DNA of 64,000 bases from Clostridium akagii DSM 12554 (GCF_000686725.1 NZ_JMLK01000014.1:79471-143470); one strand, 5' to 3'; counted from the first letter of the stretch, positions 8,531 through 17,278 are shown. Translations and numbers: made by a program. Notes: generated by a model not told the origin, from the letters alone.

Positions 8531-8963
8531 GATGATGATGCTCCAAAGCATTGGTTAATTTTTGCATAGTCTTATTAGGTTTAAAACCTTTCTTTTCAAG
8601 AAGCTTAAATAGGGGTTCATCATAATTAACTATTATTTCATCTCCATTTAAAAATAAGGGAATATGTTTATTACCAATTTCATAACATATTTTACCCATT
8701 TCCTCCATAGTTTTTGGCCTTATTGAAATGGCTTCACATTGGGGTATTGTAATAATCACAATCTCTTTTGAATCAGAGTATATTATATCGCCATCATTTA
8801 ATTTTGATGGCTTTGTAAGTTTTATTCCTATATCTTTTCCATTCTTAGAAGTCTTTTTTAGAATTTTTTTATCCACATCAAACCAGTCCACAAAAATTTC
8901 ATCTATATCTTTTGTTGCATTATTCGTATCTTTTATATTGCCTAAAATTTTATCAATCAGCAT
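8520..8963 (-). CDS. ureE: Urease nickel metallochaperone UreE
   Basis: Nickel chaperone of 147 residues. It starts MLIDKILGNI and carries the peptide-binding N-domain, then a C-terminal metal domain with GNKHIPLFLNGDEIIV (conserved Gly-Asn-x-His) and a short histidine tail HHHHEH. The tail is a typical UreE nickel reservoir, though shorter than in Klebsiella. The ATG at 8963 has GGAG 7 nt upstream; the longer reading frame to 9008 lacks a ribosome site. Its last codons overlap the start of ureF. Confidence 0.93.
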   Translation of the reverse strand: MLIDKILGNIKDTNNATKDIDEIFVDWFDVDKKILKKTSKNGKDIGIKLTKPSKLNDGDIIYSDSKEIVIITIPQCEAISIRPKTMEEMGKICYEIGNKHIPLFLNGDEIIVNYDEPLFKLLEKKGFKPNKTMQKLTNALEHHHHEH

Positions 8964-9025
8964 ATTTTTCTCCATTTCACTTTTTATAAATGTAAAATAC
9001 AAAGTCAACCGTACTAGACCATTTT

Positions 9026-10744
9026 TTAGAACAAGAAATATCTCTGAGCCATAGCTACTTCTTCAATTGGTTCACAGGTTAACACTTCCCCATCAACCTT
9101 AACTTCATAAGTTTCCGGATCAACTTCGATTTTAGGGGTTTTATCATTTAATATCATATCTTTTTTCCCTATATTCCTGCAATTTTTTACTGGCAACAAT
9201 ATCTTTTCTAAATTTAACCTTTTAATGTTACCGTTTTTAAGGGCTTCTTGTGATACAAATGTTATGCAAGTGCTATATTTTGCTTTTCCAAAGGCTCCAA
9301 ACATATTTTTATATATTACAGGTTGTGGTGTTGGAATTGAAGCATTGGCATCACCCATTTTAGACGCTACGATAACTCCACCTTTAATAATCATTTCAGG
9401 TTTAACTCCAAATAAACAGGGTTTAAATATTACTAGATCAGCATATTTACCTTTTTCAATGGAACCTACATATTTTGATATGCCATGAGTTATGGCAGGA
9501 TTAATTGTATACTTTGATATATATCTTTTAACTCTAAAATTATCATTGTCTCCAGTTTCCTCTTTTAATGCTCCACGCTGCTTCTTCATTTTATCAGCTG
9601 TCTGCCAAGTTCTTATAACAACCTCTCCAACTCTTCCCATTGCCTGAGAATCTGAGCTTAGCATGCTAAAAATGCCTAGATCATGCATAATGTCTTCGGC
9701 AGCTATAGTTTCTGGTCTTATTCTTGAATCCGCAAAGGCTACATCTTCCGGAACTTTGCTGTCTAAATGATGGCAAACCATAAGCATATCCAAATGTTCA
9801 TCTATAGTATTCACAGTATATGGTCTTGTGGGATTAGTTGACGATGGCAAAACATTTGGGAATGCTGCTATTCTCATAAGATCAGGCGCATGACCACCAC
9901 CTGCCCCTTCTGTGTGGTACGTATGAATTGTTCTACCTGCAATAGCCTTAATGGTATCCTCAACAAAACCCGCTTCATTTAAAGTGTCTGTGTGGATTGC
10001 AACCTGTACATCGTATTTATCAGCCACTTTAAGACAAGTATCAATTGCTTTTGGTGTACTTCCCCAGTCTTCATGAAGTTTAAGCCCTATAGCGCCTGCC
10101 TCTACTTGTTCAATAAGTGCAGCTTCCGAAGAGCAGTTTCCTTTGCCAAGAAATCCCAGGTTCATTGGAAACCCCTCTGCTGATTCAAGCATTCTCTCAA
10201 TATACCAAGATCCCGTAGTGCAAGTTGTTGCATTAGTACCATCCGCTGGCCCTGTTCCCCCACCTATCATGGTTGTTATTCCACTATAAAGCGCAGTTTC
10301 TATTTGCTGCGGTGATATAAAATGTATATGAGTGTCAACTCCACCTGCAGTTACAATCAATCCTTCTCCTGCTATGGCTTCAGTTGATGCCCCAACTACC
10401 ATGTTTTCGTCCACATTGTCCATGATATCTGGATTTCCTGCTTTTCCTATTCCAACTATCTTTCCATCTTTAATTCCAATATCACCTTTTACAATTCCCC
10501 AGTGGTCTATTATTACAGCATTGGTTATTACTAAATCTAACACCCCTTGGCTTCTATGTGCTTTTGCAGATTGACCCATTCCATCTCTAAGCGTCTTACC
10601 TCCACCAAATTTACACTCATCGCCGTAGGTAGCATAGTCCTTTTCAATTTCAATTATTAAATCTGTATCTGCTAATCTTATTTTATCACCTACTGTAGGA
10701 CCATACATATTTGCATAATCCCTTCCTGACATTTTAAGACTCAT
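9026..10744 (-). CDS. ureC: Urease alpha subunit (catalytic, nickel)
   Basis: Catalytic subunit of 572 residues, full length. Metal ligands and catalytic residues are recognisable: GGVDTHIHF (two nickel histidines), the carbamylated lysine in [31 protein letters not shown], the flap cysteine and histidine in [20 protein letters not shown], and the aspartate in [10 protein letters not shown]. Urea is hydrolysed to ammonia and carbamate in the cytosol. The ATG immediately follows the ureB stop, with GGAGTG just upstream. No residue expected for activity is missing, so the enzyme should be functional if nickel is supplied; no nickel transporter gene lies in the window. Confidence 0.98.
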   Translation of the reverse strand: MSLKMSGRDYANMYGPTVGDKIRLADTDLIIEIEKDYATYGDECKFGGGKTLRDGMGQSAKAHRSQGVLDLVITNAVIIDHWGIVKGDIGIKDGKIVGIGKAGNPDIMDNVDENMVVGASTEAIAGEGLIVTAGGVDTHIHFISPQQIETALYSGITTMIGGGTGPADGTNATTCTTGSWYIERMLESAEGFPMNLGFLGKGNCSSEAALIEQVEAGAIGLKLHEDWGSTPKAIDTCLKVADKYDVQVAIHTDTLNEAGFVEDTIKAIAGRTIHTYHTEGAGGGHAPDLMRIAAFPNVLPSSTNPTRPYTVNTIDEHLDMLMVCHHLDSKVPEDVAFADSRIRPETIAAEDIMHDLGIFSMLSSDSQAMGRVGEVVIRTWQTADKMKKQRGALKEETGDNDNFRVKRYISKYTINPAITHGISKYVGSIEKGKYADLVIFKPCLFGVKPEMIIKGGVIVASKMGDANASIPTPQPVIYKNMFGAFGKAKYSTCITFVSQEALKNGNIKRLNLEKILLPVKNCRNIGKKDMILNDKTPKIEVDPETYEVKVDGEVLTCEPIEEVAMAQRYFLF

Positions 10745-11116
10745 CTATTTCACTCCTTTAAATCCAAGTTCTCTTGCTTTTTTAAGGCTTTTTTCTTTAA
10801 TATCTGGGTCCAGTGTTGACCCTTGAGTTAAACCATTTAATCCATATACTTCTTTTTTTCCGCCTAGCTCAACTAGTTCAACACTTTTTTCTTCCCCAGG
10901 CTCAAATCTTACTGCTGTTCCTGAAGCTATGTTTAACCTCATCCCAAAGGCTGCTTCCCTATCAAAGTTCAACATTTTATTTACCTCAAAAAAATGGAAG
11001 TGAGATCCTACCTGAATAGGTCTGTCTGCATTGCTTGTAACGGTTATTTGTTTTGTAACCTTGCCTTTATTACACTCTATCTCACTGCTACTTATTATTA
11101 TTTCACCAGGTATCAT
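10745..11116 (-). CDS. ureB: Urease beta subunit
   Basis: Structural subunit of 123 residues, separate from the gamma subunit (three-subunit bacterial type rather than the fused Helicobacter type). Diagnostic segments are [10 protein letters not shown], the turn [36 protein letters not shown] and [14 protein letters not shown]. The ATG at 11116 has AAAGGA 9 nt upstream; a GTG at 11134 in the same frame coincides with the ribosome site and is rejected. It lies 29 nt after ureA. Confidence 0.97.
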   Translation of the reverse strand: MIPGEIIISSSEIECNKGKVTKQITVTSNADRPIQVGSHFHFFEVNKMLNFDREAAFGMRLNIASGTAVRFEPGEEKSVELVELGGKKEVYGLNGLTQGSTLDPDIKEKSLKKARELGFKGVK

Positions 11117-11145
11117 ATAATCATTTCCTTTCACTCTACATTAGA

Positions 11146-11448
11146 TTATCTAATTGGATTATGAACCGTGACAAGCTTTGTTCCATCTTTAAAGGTTGCC
11201 TCAATTTGTATATCAGGTATCATGCTGGAAACTCCACTCATTACATCCTCTTCCTTTAATATTTTAGCACCAAACTGCATTAATTCACTTACACTTTTTC
11301 CATCTCTAGCAGCTTCCATTAGTTCTGAACTTATAAGAGATATTGCCTCAGGGTAATTTAGCTTTAACCCTCTTTCCATTCTTTTTCTCGCTAAGCTTCC
11401 TGCATAATGAAGCATAAGCTTATCTATTTCTTTTGGCATTAAATGCAT
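11146..11448 (-). CDS. ureA: Urease gamma subunit
   Basis: Structural subunit of 100 residues, the family's usual length: [17 protein letters not shown] at the N-terminus, then [21 protein letters not shown], and [22 protein letters not shown] at the C-terminus. The ATG at 11448 follows AAAGGTGG with an 8-nt spacer. First gene of the urease operon; the 140-nt upstream region (11449-11587) is A/T rich and no convincing promoter or regulator site was found there. Confidence 0.97.
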   Translation of the reverse strand: MHLMPKEIDKLMLHYAGSLARKRMERGLKLNYPEAISLISSELMEAARDGKSVSELMQFGAKILKEEDVMSGVSSMIPDIQIEATFKDGTKLVTVHNPIR

Positions 11449-11587
11449 TATAAAAACCACCTTTCTTAATACAAATTTTAAAATGATACATTCTAATAGT
11501 CTATGAAAATCCTTTTTAAAACTTTACAATTTTATTATTTATTTTAATATTTTACCACTGATTTAATATAAATCAACTTTTTTCTAT

Positions 11588-11622
11588 AAAAAAGTTACCA
11601 ACATTTGAAATTGTTGGTAACT
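11588..11622 (-). terminator. Rho-independent terminator of the CBS-pair gene
   Basis: Perfect 11-bp stem (AGTTACCAACA with its complement, 11593-11603 and 11612-11622), 8-nt loop, followed on the minus strand by six T. It separates the CBS gene from the urease operon. Confidence 0.8.
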
Positions 11623-11629
11623 AGAATTT

Positions 11630-11678
11630 AGGCATTTGATACAAAATAAACTAGCATACTCGCTTGTTATTTTTTTGA
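11630..11678 (-). repeat. 49-bp intergenic repeat, copy A
   Basis: Matches copy B (15525-15573) without gaps at 42 of 49 positions by eye, in opposite orientation in the window. The shared core includes TATGCTAGT and TATTTTG and ends in ATGCCT. It lies between the CBS gene stop and its terminator. Confidence 0.65.
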
Positions 11679-11685
11679 AGACGCC

Positions 11686-12108
11686 CTAAGCTTGAATTTT
11701 AATTTTTTTGTATGACTTTTCATAGTAGTAGTTTATTATGTCGCTTCTTTTTATCATACCTATAAAAACATTATCATCATCTACTACCGGTATAAAGTTT
11801 TGATTCACTGCCTTGGAAAGCAAATCTTCAATATCAGAATCTATATGCACGGGTTTATTTATTACACGCCTTGGCACCTCACAAAGCTGTACCTTTGTAG
11901 TATTATTAAAATTTAAATCAGGTGTATTTTTTAATTTCCATAACAAATCGCCTTCTGTTAATGTTCCAATATACTTTCCGTCTCCATCTAATATAGGTAT
12001 TGCTGCATATCTATGATATTCCATCCTTTCAAGTGCCTGTCTCATTGTAGAGGTAAGTTCTTCACATACCACTTCACTTTTAGGTGTTATAAAAAATGCT
12101 ATATTCAT
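11686..12108 (-). CDS. Tandem CBS-domain protein
   Basis: Soluble protein of 140 residues consisting of two CBS motifs. The first is ALERMEYHRYAAIPILDGDG with YIGTLTEGDLLWKL; the second is LLSKAVNQNFIPVVDDDN with FIGMIKRSDIINYYYE. CBS pairs bind adenosyl nucleotides and usually sense energy state, but stand-alone pairs have no predictable target. The ATG at 12108 (MNIAFFITPK) has GAGGA 7 nt upstream, and the longer frame to 12153 is rejected. Monocistronic, with its own terminator downstream and divergent from the glutathione peroxidase unit. Confidence 0.88.
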   Translation of the reverse strand: MNIAFFITPKSEVVCEELTSTMRQALERMEYHRYAAIPILDGDGKYIGTLTEGDLLWKLKNTPDLNFNNTTKVQLCEVPRRVINKPVHIDSDIEDLLSKAVNQNFIPVVDDDNVFIGMIKRSDIINYYYEKSYKKIKIQA

Positions 12109-12360
12109 ATTTGTATCCTCACTTTCATTTATAAAAAAATAACTATGTAGCATTAACTTATTGTCATAATTAATTTTTGTTGCAAACTAATTATAGCAAT
12201 AGTTTCTTTAAATACAATTAATTATTTTTTAATTTTATGTGAATTCATGATTTTTTATCACTTTAACATGATACTCCCAATTTTATAGAAAATAAAGTGT
12301 TATTTCAAACGTTTACATATATATTAATTAATGCTTATATTATAAATCTTGATTTTCCTA

Positions 12361-12389
12361 TTGACACTTATATTTTTCTATGTTAAATT
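12361..12389 (+). promoter_or_regulatory. Promoter of the glutathione peroxidase unit
   Basis: TTGACA (12361-12366), 17-nt spacer, TAAATT (12384-12389). It lies in the 346-nt divergent region 12109-12454, about 65 nt before the gpx start and just upstream of an OhrR-type box. The rest of that region is A/T rich; nothing else was recognised. Confidence 0.55.
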
Positions 12390-12409
12390 ATAGATACAAA
12401 CAAATTGCG

Positions 12410-12424
12410 TACAATTTAATTGTA
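12410..12424. promoter_or_regulatory. Predicted OhrR operator
   Basis: TACAATTTAATTGTA is a perfect 15-nt interrupted palindrome and matches the TACAATT/AATTGTA operator known for OhrR-type regulators in Bacillus. It begins about 14 nt after the expected transcription start, so bound repressor would block elongation or open-complex escape. An ohrR gene lies 1.2 kb downstream. Confidence 0.7.
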
Positions 12425-12454
12425 ATTAATATAATTTTATATGGAGATGATTTT

Positions 12455-12940
12455 ATGAATATTTATGATTTTAATGCTAAAACTGCTTCTGAGAAAGAAA
12501 TTTCCCTTTCAAGCTTTAAAGGTAAGGTTTTAATAATTGCAAACACTGCTAGTAATTGTGGTTTTACACCTCAGTATAAAGATCTAGAAGATTTATATAA
12601 AAAATTTGGTAATGATAAGTTTGAAATACTTGCTTTCCCATGTAATCAATTTTTAGGTCAAGAACCTGGAACTAACGATGAAATTCAAAACTTTTGTGAA
12701 ATTAACTATGGAGTAACCTTCCCTGTTTTTGCTAAGATAGATGTTAACGGTGATAATGCTGATCCAATATTTAAATTTTTAAGAAAAAACAGTTCTGGAA
12801 TTCTTGGAGACAGTATCAAATGGAATTTCACAAAATTTATAATAGATTCACAAGGTAATGTTGTAGATAGGTTTGCACCTACTACATCCCCAAAAAAGCT
12901 TGAAAGCACTATAGAAAACTTAATCAAAAATGCTAAATAA
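12455..12940 (+). CDS. Glutathione peroxidase family (thiol peroxidase), copy 1
   Basis: Peroxidase of 161 residues with a thioredoxin fold. The peroxidatic residue is cysteine (C35 in NTASNCGFTPQY, codon TGT), not selenocysteine. The Gln and Trp partners lie in FPCNQFLGQEPG and WNFTKF. Bacterial Cys-GPx enzymes normally use thioredoxin rather than glutathione, so the in vivo reductant is probably thioredoxin. ATG 12455 has GGAGATG about 7 nt upstream; the frame is open 75 nt further 5' but without a ribosome site. First gene downstream of the OhrR box, with a second paralogue 45 nt away. Confidence 0.95.
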   Translation: MNIYDFNAKTASEKEISLSSFKGKVLIIANTASNCGFTPQYKDLEDLYKKFGNDKFEILAFPCNQFLGQEPGTNDEIQNFCEINYGVTFPVFAKIDVNGDNADPIFKFLRKNSSGILGDSIKWNFTKFIIDSQGNVVDRFAPTTSPKKLESTIENLIKNAK

Positions 12941-12985
12941 AAGTACTAGGTACAAAAGGAAATAAAATTTTAGGAGGTAATATAA

Positions 12986-13531
12986 ATGTCAATTTATGAT
13001 TTTAACGCTAAAACAATTAATGGAGAAGAGGTTTCACTAGAAAAATACAAAGGTGAAGTATTAATAATAGCAAATACAGCTAGTAAGTGCGGTTTTACTC
13101 CTCAATACAAAGATTTAGAATTGCTATATAAAAAATATAAAGATAGAGGTTTTAATGTTTTAGGTTTCCCTTCAAATCAATTTGCAGAACAAGAACCAGG
13201 AAATAGTAGTGATATTCAAAAGTTTTGTGAAATCAATTATGGAGTAACCTTTGATTTATTTGAAAAAGGTGATGTACGAGGAAAAGATGCTCAACCACTA
13301 TTTAAATATCTATCAGAAGAAAAAGAATTTAAAGGTCTTGACCTAAATCACCCAAGTGGTAAAATTCTTAATGCTATGTTAAAAGAAAAATTCCCTGAGA
13401 CTTTAGTAGGTAACGGTATAAAATGGAACTTTACAAAATTCTTAATAAATAGAGATGGAGAAGTTGTAGGTAGATTTGAACCAACTACTGAACCACTTGA
13501 CATGGAAGAAGAAATTTTAAAATTATTATAA
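12986..13531 (+). CDS. Glutathione peroxidase family (thiol peroxidase), copy 2
   Basis: Tandem paralogue of 181 residues with the same catalytic context (C35 in NTASKCGFTPQY, NQFAEQEPG, WNFTKF). It differs from copy 1 by an insertion of about 20 residues between the Gln and Trp motifs, containing KGLDLNHPSGKILNAML. This insertion occurs in many bacterial GPx proteins, so copy 1 is the shortened form. AGGAGG lies 7 nt before the ATG. It probably shares a transcript with copy 1. Lipid or organic hydroperoxides are the likely substrates given the adjacent OhrR. Confidence 0.95.
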   Translation: MSIYDFNAKTINGEEVSLEKYKGEVLIIANTASKCGFTPQYKDLELLYKKYKDRGFNVLGFPSNQFAEQEPGNSSDIQKFCEINYGVTFDLFEKGDVRGKDAQPLFKYLSEEKEFKGLDLNHPSGKILNAMLKEKFPETLVGNGIKWNFTKFLINRDGEVVGRFEPTTEPLDMEEEILKLL

Positions 13532-13583
13532 TATTACCTCTTTCACTACACACCGTTTTTTGATAGACTATTAAATATATAAA

Positions 13584-13619
13584 AGGCATCTGAAAGAAAA
13601 TAACAAGTGAAAGATGCCT
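13584..13619. repeat. Inverted repeat before ohrR
   Basis: AGGCATCT (13584-13591) and AGATGCCT (13612-13619) are perfect complements around a 20-nt loop. The right half, with ATAACAAG upstream and GATGCCT at the end, resembles a deleted copy of the 49-bp repeat family. No U-tract follows, so it may attenuate rather than terminate between gpx2 and ohrR. Confidence 0.4.
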
Positions 13620-13639
13620 GAATTAGGAAGTGGTGCATT

Positions 13640-14077
13640 ATGAATTACGATATGCTAAAATTAGACAATCAATTATGCTTTGCATTGTATGCTTGTTCTC
13701 GTGAAATTACAAAACATTACAAACCGGAACTTGATAAACTTGGAATTACCTATACACAATATGTCACTTTGATGGTGTTATGGGAAAAAGATAATATTAC
13801 AGTAAAGGAACTTGGAAGCAAATTACACCTTGATTCCGGCACATTAACCCCCCTACTAAAAAAATTAGAAGCAAAGGGAATAGTAACAAGAGCTAGAGAT
13901 AGTCAAGATGAACGTAATGTTTATGTTTCTCTTACTGAAAGTGGCGTTATATTAAAGGATAAGGCTATAGAAATTCCGAAAAAAATGGCATGTATTCCAG
14001 ATCATTCCCCGGAGCAACTTATAGCTTTAAGAGCAGAAATAAATAACTTACTGGGAAGCTTTGAAAAACTACAATAA
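13640..14077 (+). CDS. ohrR: Organic hydroperoxide sensor-repressor OhrR (MarR family)
   Basis: MarR-family repressor of 145 residues that closely follows Bacillus OhrR. The sensing cysteine is C13 in LDNQLCFALYACSRE, with the two hydrogen-bonding tyrosines at Y27 and Y38 at the same offsets. The winged helix contains HLDSGTLTPLLKKLEAKG. A second cysteine, C118 (KKMACIPDHS), lies where two-cysteine OhrR proteins have their resolving thiol, so an intersubunit disulfide is plausible. It lies in the same direction as two peroxidase genes preceded by an OhrR-type box. The usual target gene ohrA is absent from the window, so peroxidases appear to be the regulated output. Confidence 0.9.
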   Translation: MNYDMLKLDNQLCFALYACSREITKHYKPELDKLGITYTQYVTLMVLWEKDNITVKELGSKLHLDSGTLTPLLKKLEAKGIVTRARDSQDERNVYVSLTESGVILKDKAIEIPKKMACIPDHSPEQLIALRAEINNLLGSFEKLQ

Positions 14078-14090
14078 ATATCCAATAAGA

Positions 14091-14140
14091 AAAAAGGAAG
14101 CAAGGAAATCTGTTAAAACAAATTTCCTTGCTTCCTTTTA
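14091..14140. terminator. Bidirectional terminator between ohrR and mntH
   Basis: A long perfect stem of about 16 bp (14094-14109 with 14122-14137) is flanked by an A-run on the left and TTTTA on the right, so it can end transcription on both strands between two converging genes. Confidence 0.85.
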
Positions 14141-14174
14141 ACTTGTCACTTGAAACTTACCTTGTGTTTTTACT

Positions 14175-15425
14175 TTATAAGTAACTAACAAGCAGTGCTA
14201 TGTTCAGCACTGTAACAACAATACCGATTACCCAAAGTGCTATTTTATCAAGCATGGAATTAACGTATTTTCCCATTACTTTTTTTGAAGATGTAAGATA
14301 TATTTGAATGAACACTGTTATTGGAAGCTGTATGCTTAAAAACATCTGTGAATATATTAATCCTTTAAAAGGGTCACTAATAAAAAATATAATAATAAGT
14401 GCTACAAATAAAGTTATACATACTCCTGCTCTTGAATGGCCATCACTCATGTCATATGGTTCTCCAAACATACCAGCAAAAATACTTCCCCCTGCCATAC
14501 CTGCAGTAACAGTTGATGCAAGTCCCGCGAATAAAAGCGCCAGTGCAAAAACTATTGAGGCTCCATTGCCTAAAAGTGGCTTTAGCATTTGCTGAGCTTG
14601 ATCAAGAGCCGACACCGGAATTCTACTAACAAAAAAAGTACTTGCAGCTAATATAATCATTGCACTGTTTATTAACCATCCGATTATCATTGAAAAAAGT
14701 GTATCCACAAATTCATATTTAAGTTGCTTTTTGATAGTGTTATCACCTTTTAAATTCCATTGTCTACTCTGTATAATTTCAGAGTGCAAAAACAAATTAT
14801 GTGGCATAACTACCGCACCAAGCACACTCATTATTATTGGCAGTGAACCCAGTGGAAAAGTCGGCGTAACAAAACCCACTGCTACACTTTTCCATTGAAC
14901 ATGTACAAGTGTCAATTCAAATATAAAAGATATTCCTATTATAGAAACAAATCCTATTATCCATTTTTCTAGAGTTTTATAAGAATTACCAAATAGCATC
15001 CAAAGTACAACTAAAAGCATAATAATTGAACCTATTTTTATTGGTATTTTGAACAGCATATTTAATGCTATTGCTCCGCCTAAAAGTTCTGCCATAGCAG
15101 TGAGTATACAAGCAATTACCGCTGTGGAAAGTACCACATTTTTTACAGCAGGCTTAGTATGTTTAGTCGTTGCTTCTGAAAGACAGTCTCCTGTTACAAT
15201 TCCAAGATGAGCTGCATTATGTTGAAGTATTATAAGCATTATAGTAGACAATGATACTATCCATAATAGCGTATATCCATAACTTGAACCAGCTGCTACA
15301 TTTGATGCCCAATTTCCTGGATCTATAAAACCTACAGTTACAATAAGACCTGGCCCAATATATTTTATAATATCCAATGCTGATCTTTTGGGTTTGTTAC
15401 CACCACTAAGGATGTTAAATTTCAT
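14175..15425 (-). CDS. mntH: Nramp-type divalent metal transporter MntH
   Basis: Membrane protein of 416 residues with 11 or so spans. The metal-binding DPGN motif is in GFIDPGNWASNVAAG (first helix), and the partner MPHNLFLHSEIIQSR motif in the sixth helix has the conserved Met and His. It should carry Mn(II), possibly Fe(II), inward with protons. The ATG has GGAGGT upstream (plus-strand ACCTCC). A palindrome and 21-nt-spaced direct repeats at 15497-15528 lie in its promoter region. Manganese uptake beside peroxidase genes fits an oxidative-stress theme. Confidence 0.95.
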   Translation of the reverse strand: MKFNILSGGNKPKRSALDIIKYIGPGLIVTVGFIDPGNWASNVAAGSSYGYTLLWIVSLSTIMLIILQHNAAHLGIVTGDCLSEATTKHTKPAVKNVVLSTAVIACILTAMAELLGGAIALNMLFKIPIKIGSIIMLLVVLWMLFGNSYKTLEKWIIGFVSIIGISFIFELTLVHVQWKSVAVGFVTPTFPLGSLPIIMSVLGAVVMPHNLFLHSEIIQSRQWNLKGDNTIKKQLKYEFVDTLFSMIIGWLINSAMIILAASTFFVSRIPVSALDQAQQMLKPLLGNGASIVFALALLFAGLASTVTAGMAGGSIFAGMFGEPYDMSDGHSRAGVCITLFVALIIIFFISDPFKGLIYSQMFLSIQLPITVFIQIYLTSSKKVMGKYVNSMLDKIALWVIGIVVTVLNIALLVSYL

Positions 15426-15496
15426 AAATTTACCTCCGGTGAAAATATAAATAATTCTGATTTTATCTGAATTACCTATTTATAAGTATGTTAACA

Positions 15497-15528
15497 TTAT
15501 ACATCAATAACTATTAGTTATACATCAA
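15497..15528. promoter_or_regulatory. Candidate regulator site upstream of mntH
   Basis: TTATACATCAA occurs twice (15497-15507 and 15518-15528) exactly 21 nt apart, enclosing the dyad ATAACT-ATT-AGTTAT (15507-15521). Two helical turns of spacing suggests a dimeric repressor such as MntR, but it does not match a known consensus that I can cite. Confidence 0.35.
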
Positions 15529-15573
15529 AAAAATAACTAGTCAGTATGCTAGTCTATTTTGCGTCAGATGCCT
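15525..15573 (+). repeat. 49-bp intergenic repeat, copy B
   Basis: Ungapped match to copy A (11630-11678, opposite strand) at 42 of 49 positions. It lies between mntH and the Spo0E-like gene and overlaps the end of the direct repeats upstream of mntH. Confidence 0.65.
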
Positions 15574-15579
15574 TAATAA

Positions 15580-15621
15580 AAAAGATAACGTTAGTATTAT
15601 AAAAAATATAACGCTAACGTT
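15580..15621 (-). terminator. Terminator of the Spo0E-like gene
   Basis: A 15-bp stem with two mismatches (15587-15601 with 15607-15621) is followed on the minus strand by a T-rich run. It starts 15 nt past the stop codon. Confidence 0.6.
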
Positions 15622-15636
15622 AACATAAATTGTCAA

Positions 15637-15795
15637 TTAAAATATTATTTTCATTTGCTTTGCGTAATATTTTTCTATAAGCTTGTCCAACTTTTGACTG
15701 AGTTTTACAACATTAAACTTAGTTAGTTGTTCTTCACTTTTTAACACATCATTAAGCAAATCTCTAAGCATTTCTATTTCTTCTTCTAAACTCAC
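15637..15795 (-). CDS. Spo0E-like aspartyl-phosphate phosphatase
   Basis: Peptide of 52 residues forming a predicted two-helix hairpin. It carries the family signature: VKLSQKLDKLIEKYY matches the SQELD-x-LI motif of Spo0E/YisI/YnzD proteins, which dephosphorylate Spo0A-P and delay sporulation. The GTG at 15795 is preferred because AAGGAAG lies about 9 nt upstream. The frame is open to 15849, but the extra residues (including WSCRRK) are not family-like. Monocistronic with its own terminator. Confidence 0.75.
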   Translation of the reverse strand: MSLEEEIEMLRDLLNDVLKSEEQLTKFNVVKLSQKLDKLIEKYYAKQMKIIF

Positions 15796-16080
15796 ATAAA
15801 TCAACTTCCTTCTACAACTCCAGCACACAATAGTGCGAGTATTTCTCAAATCAAGTGGCTGTATAATTTAAGACGACATACATTATTATACATTTATAAT
15901 GCCATTATGACAATACATTATTAAAATAATTATATAATTTCATATAATTTCTACAATCAATCCACACATTAAATCAACATTTTTTTTATTTAAAATAAAT
16001 TCATTATAATAAATTCATTATTCTTAACATTATGCTATAATTTATTAATAAATGATTTTGCACAACAGGAGGTTACACCT

Positions 16081-16917
16081 ATGATTTTTTCCAACTTTCA
16101 CACCCACAGCTATTTTTGTGATGGCATAGGAAATCCAGAAGAATACGTACTAAAAGCAATACAATCTAATTTTAATTCTTTAGGTTTTTCTAGTCATGCA
16201 CCTCTTCCCTTTAGTAATTCTTGGACTATGAAGGAAGAAGATGTTAATAGATACTTGAACACTATAATAAATTTAAAGAAAAAATATACAGATACAATTC
16301 AAATTTACCTTGGTATGGAAGTAGATTATATTCAAAATTTAATAAGTCCTACTGATGAAAAATTTAAAAAATTAGACTATACTATTGGTTCAGTCCATAT
16401 GCTTAAAAACGAAGCTACCGGTGAATATCTGGCTGTTGACGGAGATGAAGATGAATATATAGAACTTATAACTTCCGCATTTAACAATGATGTTAAAGCT
16501 TTTGTACATAAATATTATGAGCAAATCCAAACAATGGTGCTAAAAAATACACCATCCATAGTTGGCCACCTTGACCTAATTAAAAAGCATAACAAGAATA
16601 ATAAATATTTTGATGAAAATGAAGACTGGTACAAACTAGAAATTATGAAAACTTTAAATGTTATATCTAAGGCTAATACCATTTTAGAAATGAACACTGG
16701 TGGAAAGGTGCGTGGTTACACTAATGATTTTTATCCAAGCAATTGGATAGTTGATGAATGCAGAAAACTTAACATTCCCTTGATTTTAAGTTCAGATGCC
16801 CATAATCCAAGCTATGTAAATGCATATTTTGAAGAAGCTTCAGCCATTTTAAAAGGTGCAGGATATACAAATCAACATGTCCTTCTTGATAATATTTGGC
16901 AAACGGCACCTCTTTAA
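16081..16917 (+). CDS. PHP-domain histidinol-phosphatase family protein
   Basis: Cytosolic metal-dependent phosphoesterase of 278 residues. PHP motifs in order: FHTHSYFCDG (H-x-H), GFSSHAP, GMEVDYI, IGSVHML, VGHLDLIKKH and SSDAHNPSYV, providing a full trinuclear metal site. Length and layout match HisJ-family histidinol-phosphate phosphatases, the last but one step of histidine synthesis. No other his gene is nearby, so another phosphoester substrate is possible. AGGAGG lies 7 nt before the ATG. The 285-nt region upstream is A/T rich without a recognised signal. Confidence 0.85.
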   Translation: MIFSNFHTHSYFCDGIGNPEEYVLKAIQSNFNSLGFSSHAPLPFSNSWTMKEEDVNRYLNTIINLKKKYTDTIQIYLGMEVDYIQNLISPTDEKFKKLDYTIGSVHMLKNEATGEYLAVDGDEDEYIELITSAFNNDVKAFVHKYYEQIQTMVLKNTPSIVGHLDLIKKHNKNNKYFDENEDWYKLEIMKTLNVISKANTILEMNTGGKVRGYTNDFYPSNWIVDECRKLNIPLILSSDAHNPSYVNAYFEEASAILKGAGYTNQHVLLDNIWQTAPL

Positions 16918-16932
16918 TTTATACTTAAAAAG

Positions 16933-16966
16933 CAGTCCCTATGCTGTTTTTTCAGCATAGGGACTG
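16933..16966. terminator. Terminator between the PHP gene and the HxlR gene
   Basis: Perfect 14-bp stem (16933-16946 and 16953-16966) with a 6-nt T loop. On the minus strand it is followed by CTTTTT, so it ends the HxlR gene and probably also the converging PHP gene. Confidence 0.85.
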
Positions 16967-16969
16967 TGA

Positions 16970-17278
16970 TTAGCTCCATTTTTCTGCCCACTTTTGAATT
17001 TCATCCATAGCCTTTCCTAATGCCTCACCTTTTTCTGTCAGTGAATATTCTATACGTACAGGCATTTCAGGAAAGACTTTTCTAGTTAATATGCCCTTCT
17101 CCTCTAATTCCTTAAATCTCTCAGTAAGCATTCTGGCACTTAAATTAGGTATAATCACCTGCATATCGGAAAACCTTTTTTTCCCATCCAATAATGATTT
17201 TATAATAAGCCCAGTCCATTTTTTACCTAAAAGCTCAAAGGCAGCTTCAAACCTAGGACACATTTCATATTTATCCAT
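16970..17278 (-). CDS. HxlR-family winged-helix regulator
   Basis: DNA-binding protein of 102 residues with the HxlR/MarR-like fold: CPRFEAAFELLGKKWTGLII near the start, then SLLDGKKRFSDMQ, the recognition helix NLSARMLTERFKELEEKGIL, a wing with RIEYSLTEKGEAL, and a C-terminal dimer helix. The N-terminal cysteine (C7) is in the position used by YodB/HypR-type HxlR proteins to sense electrophiles, so thiol sensing is possible. The ATG at 17278 has AAGGAG 9 nt upstream. No target gene is adjacent in the same operon; the divergent neighbour is the ger operon. Confidence 0.88.
   Translation of the reverse strand: MDKYEMCPRFEAAFELLGKKWTGLIIKSLLDGKKRFSDMQVIIPNLSARMLTERFKELEEKGILTRKVFPEMPVRIEYSLTEKGEALGKAMDEIQKWAEKWS

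Noticed and set aside
12455..13531. Possible selenocysteine-type glutathione peroxidases
   Set aside because: The active-site codons are TGT and TGC (cysteine), not TGA, and no SECIS-like element is needed.
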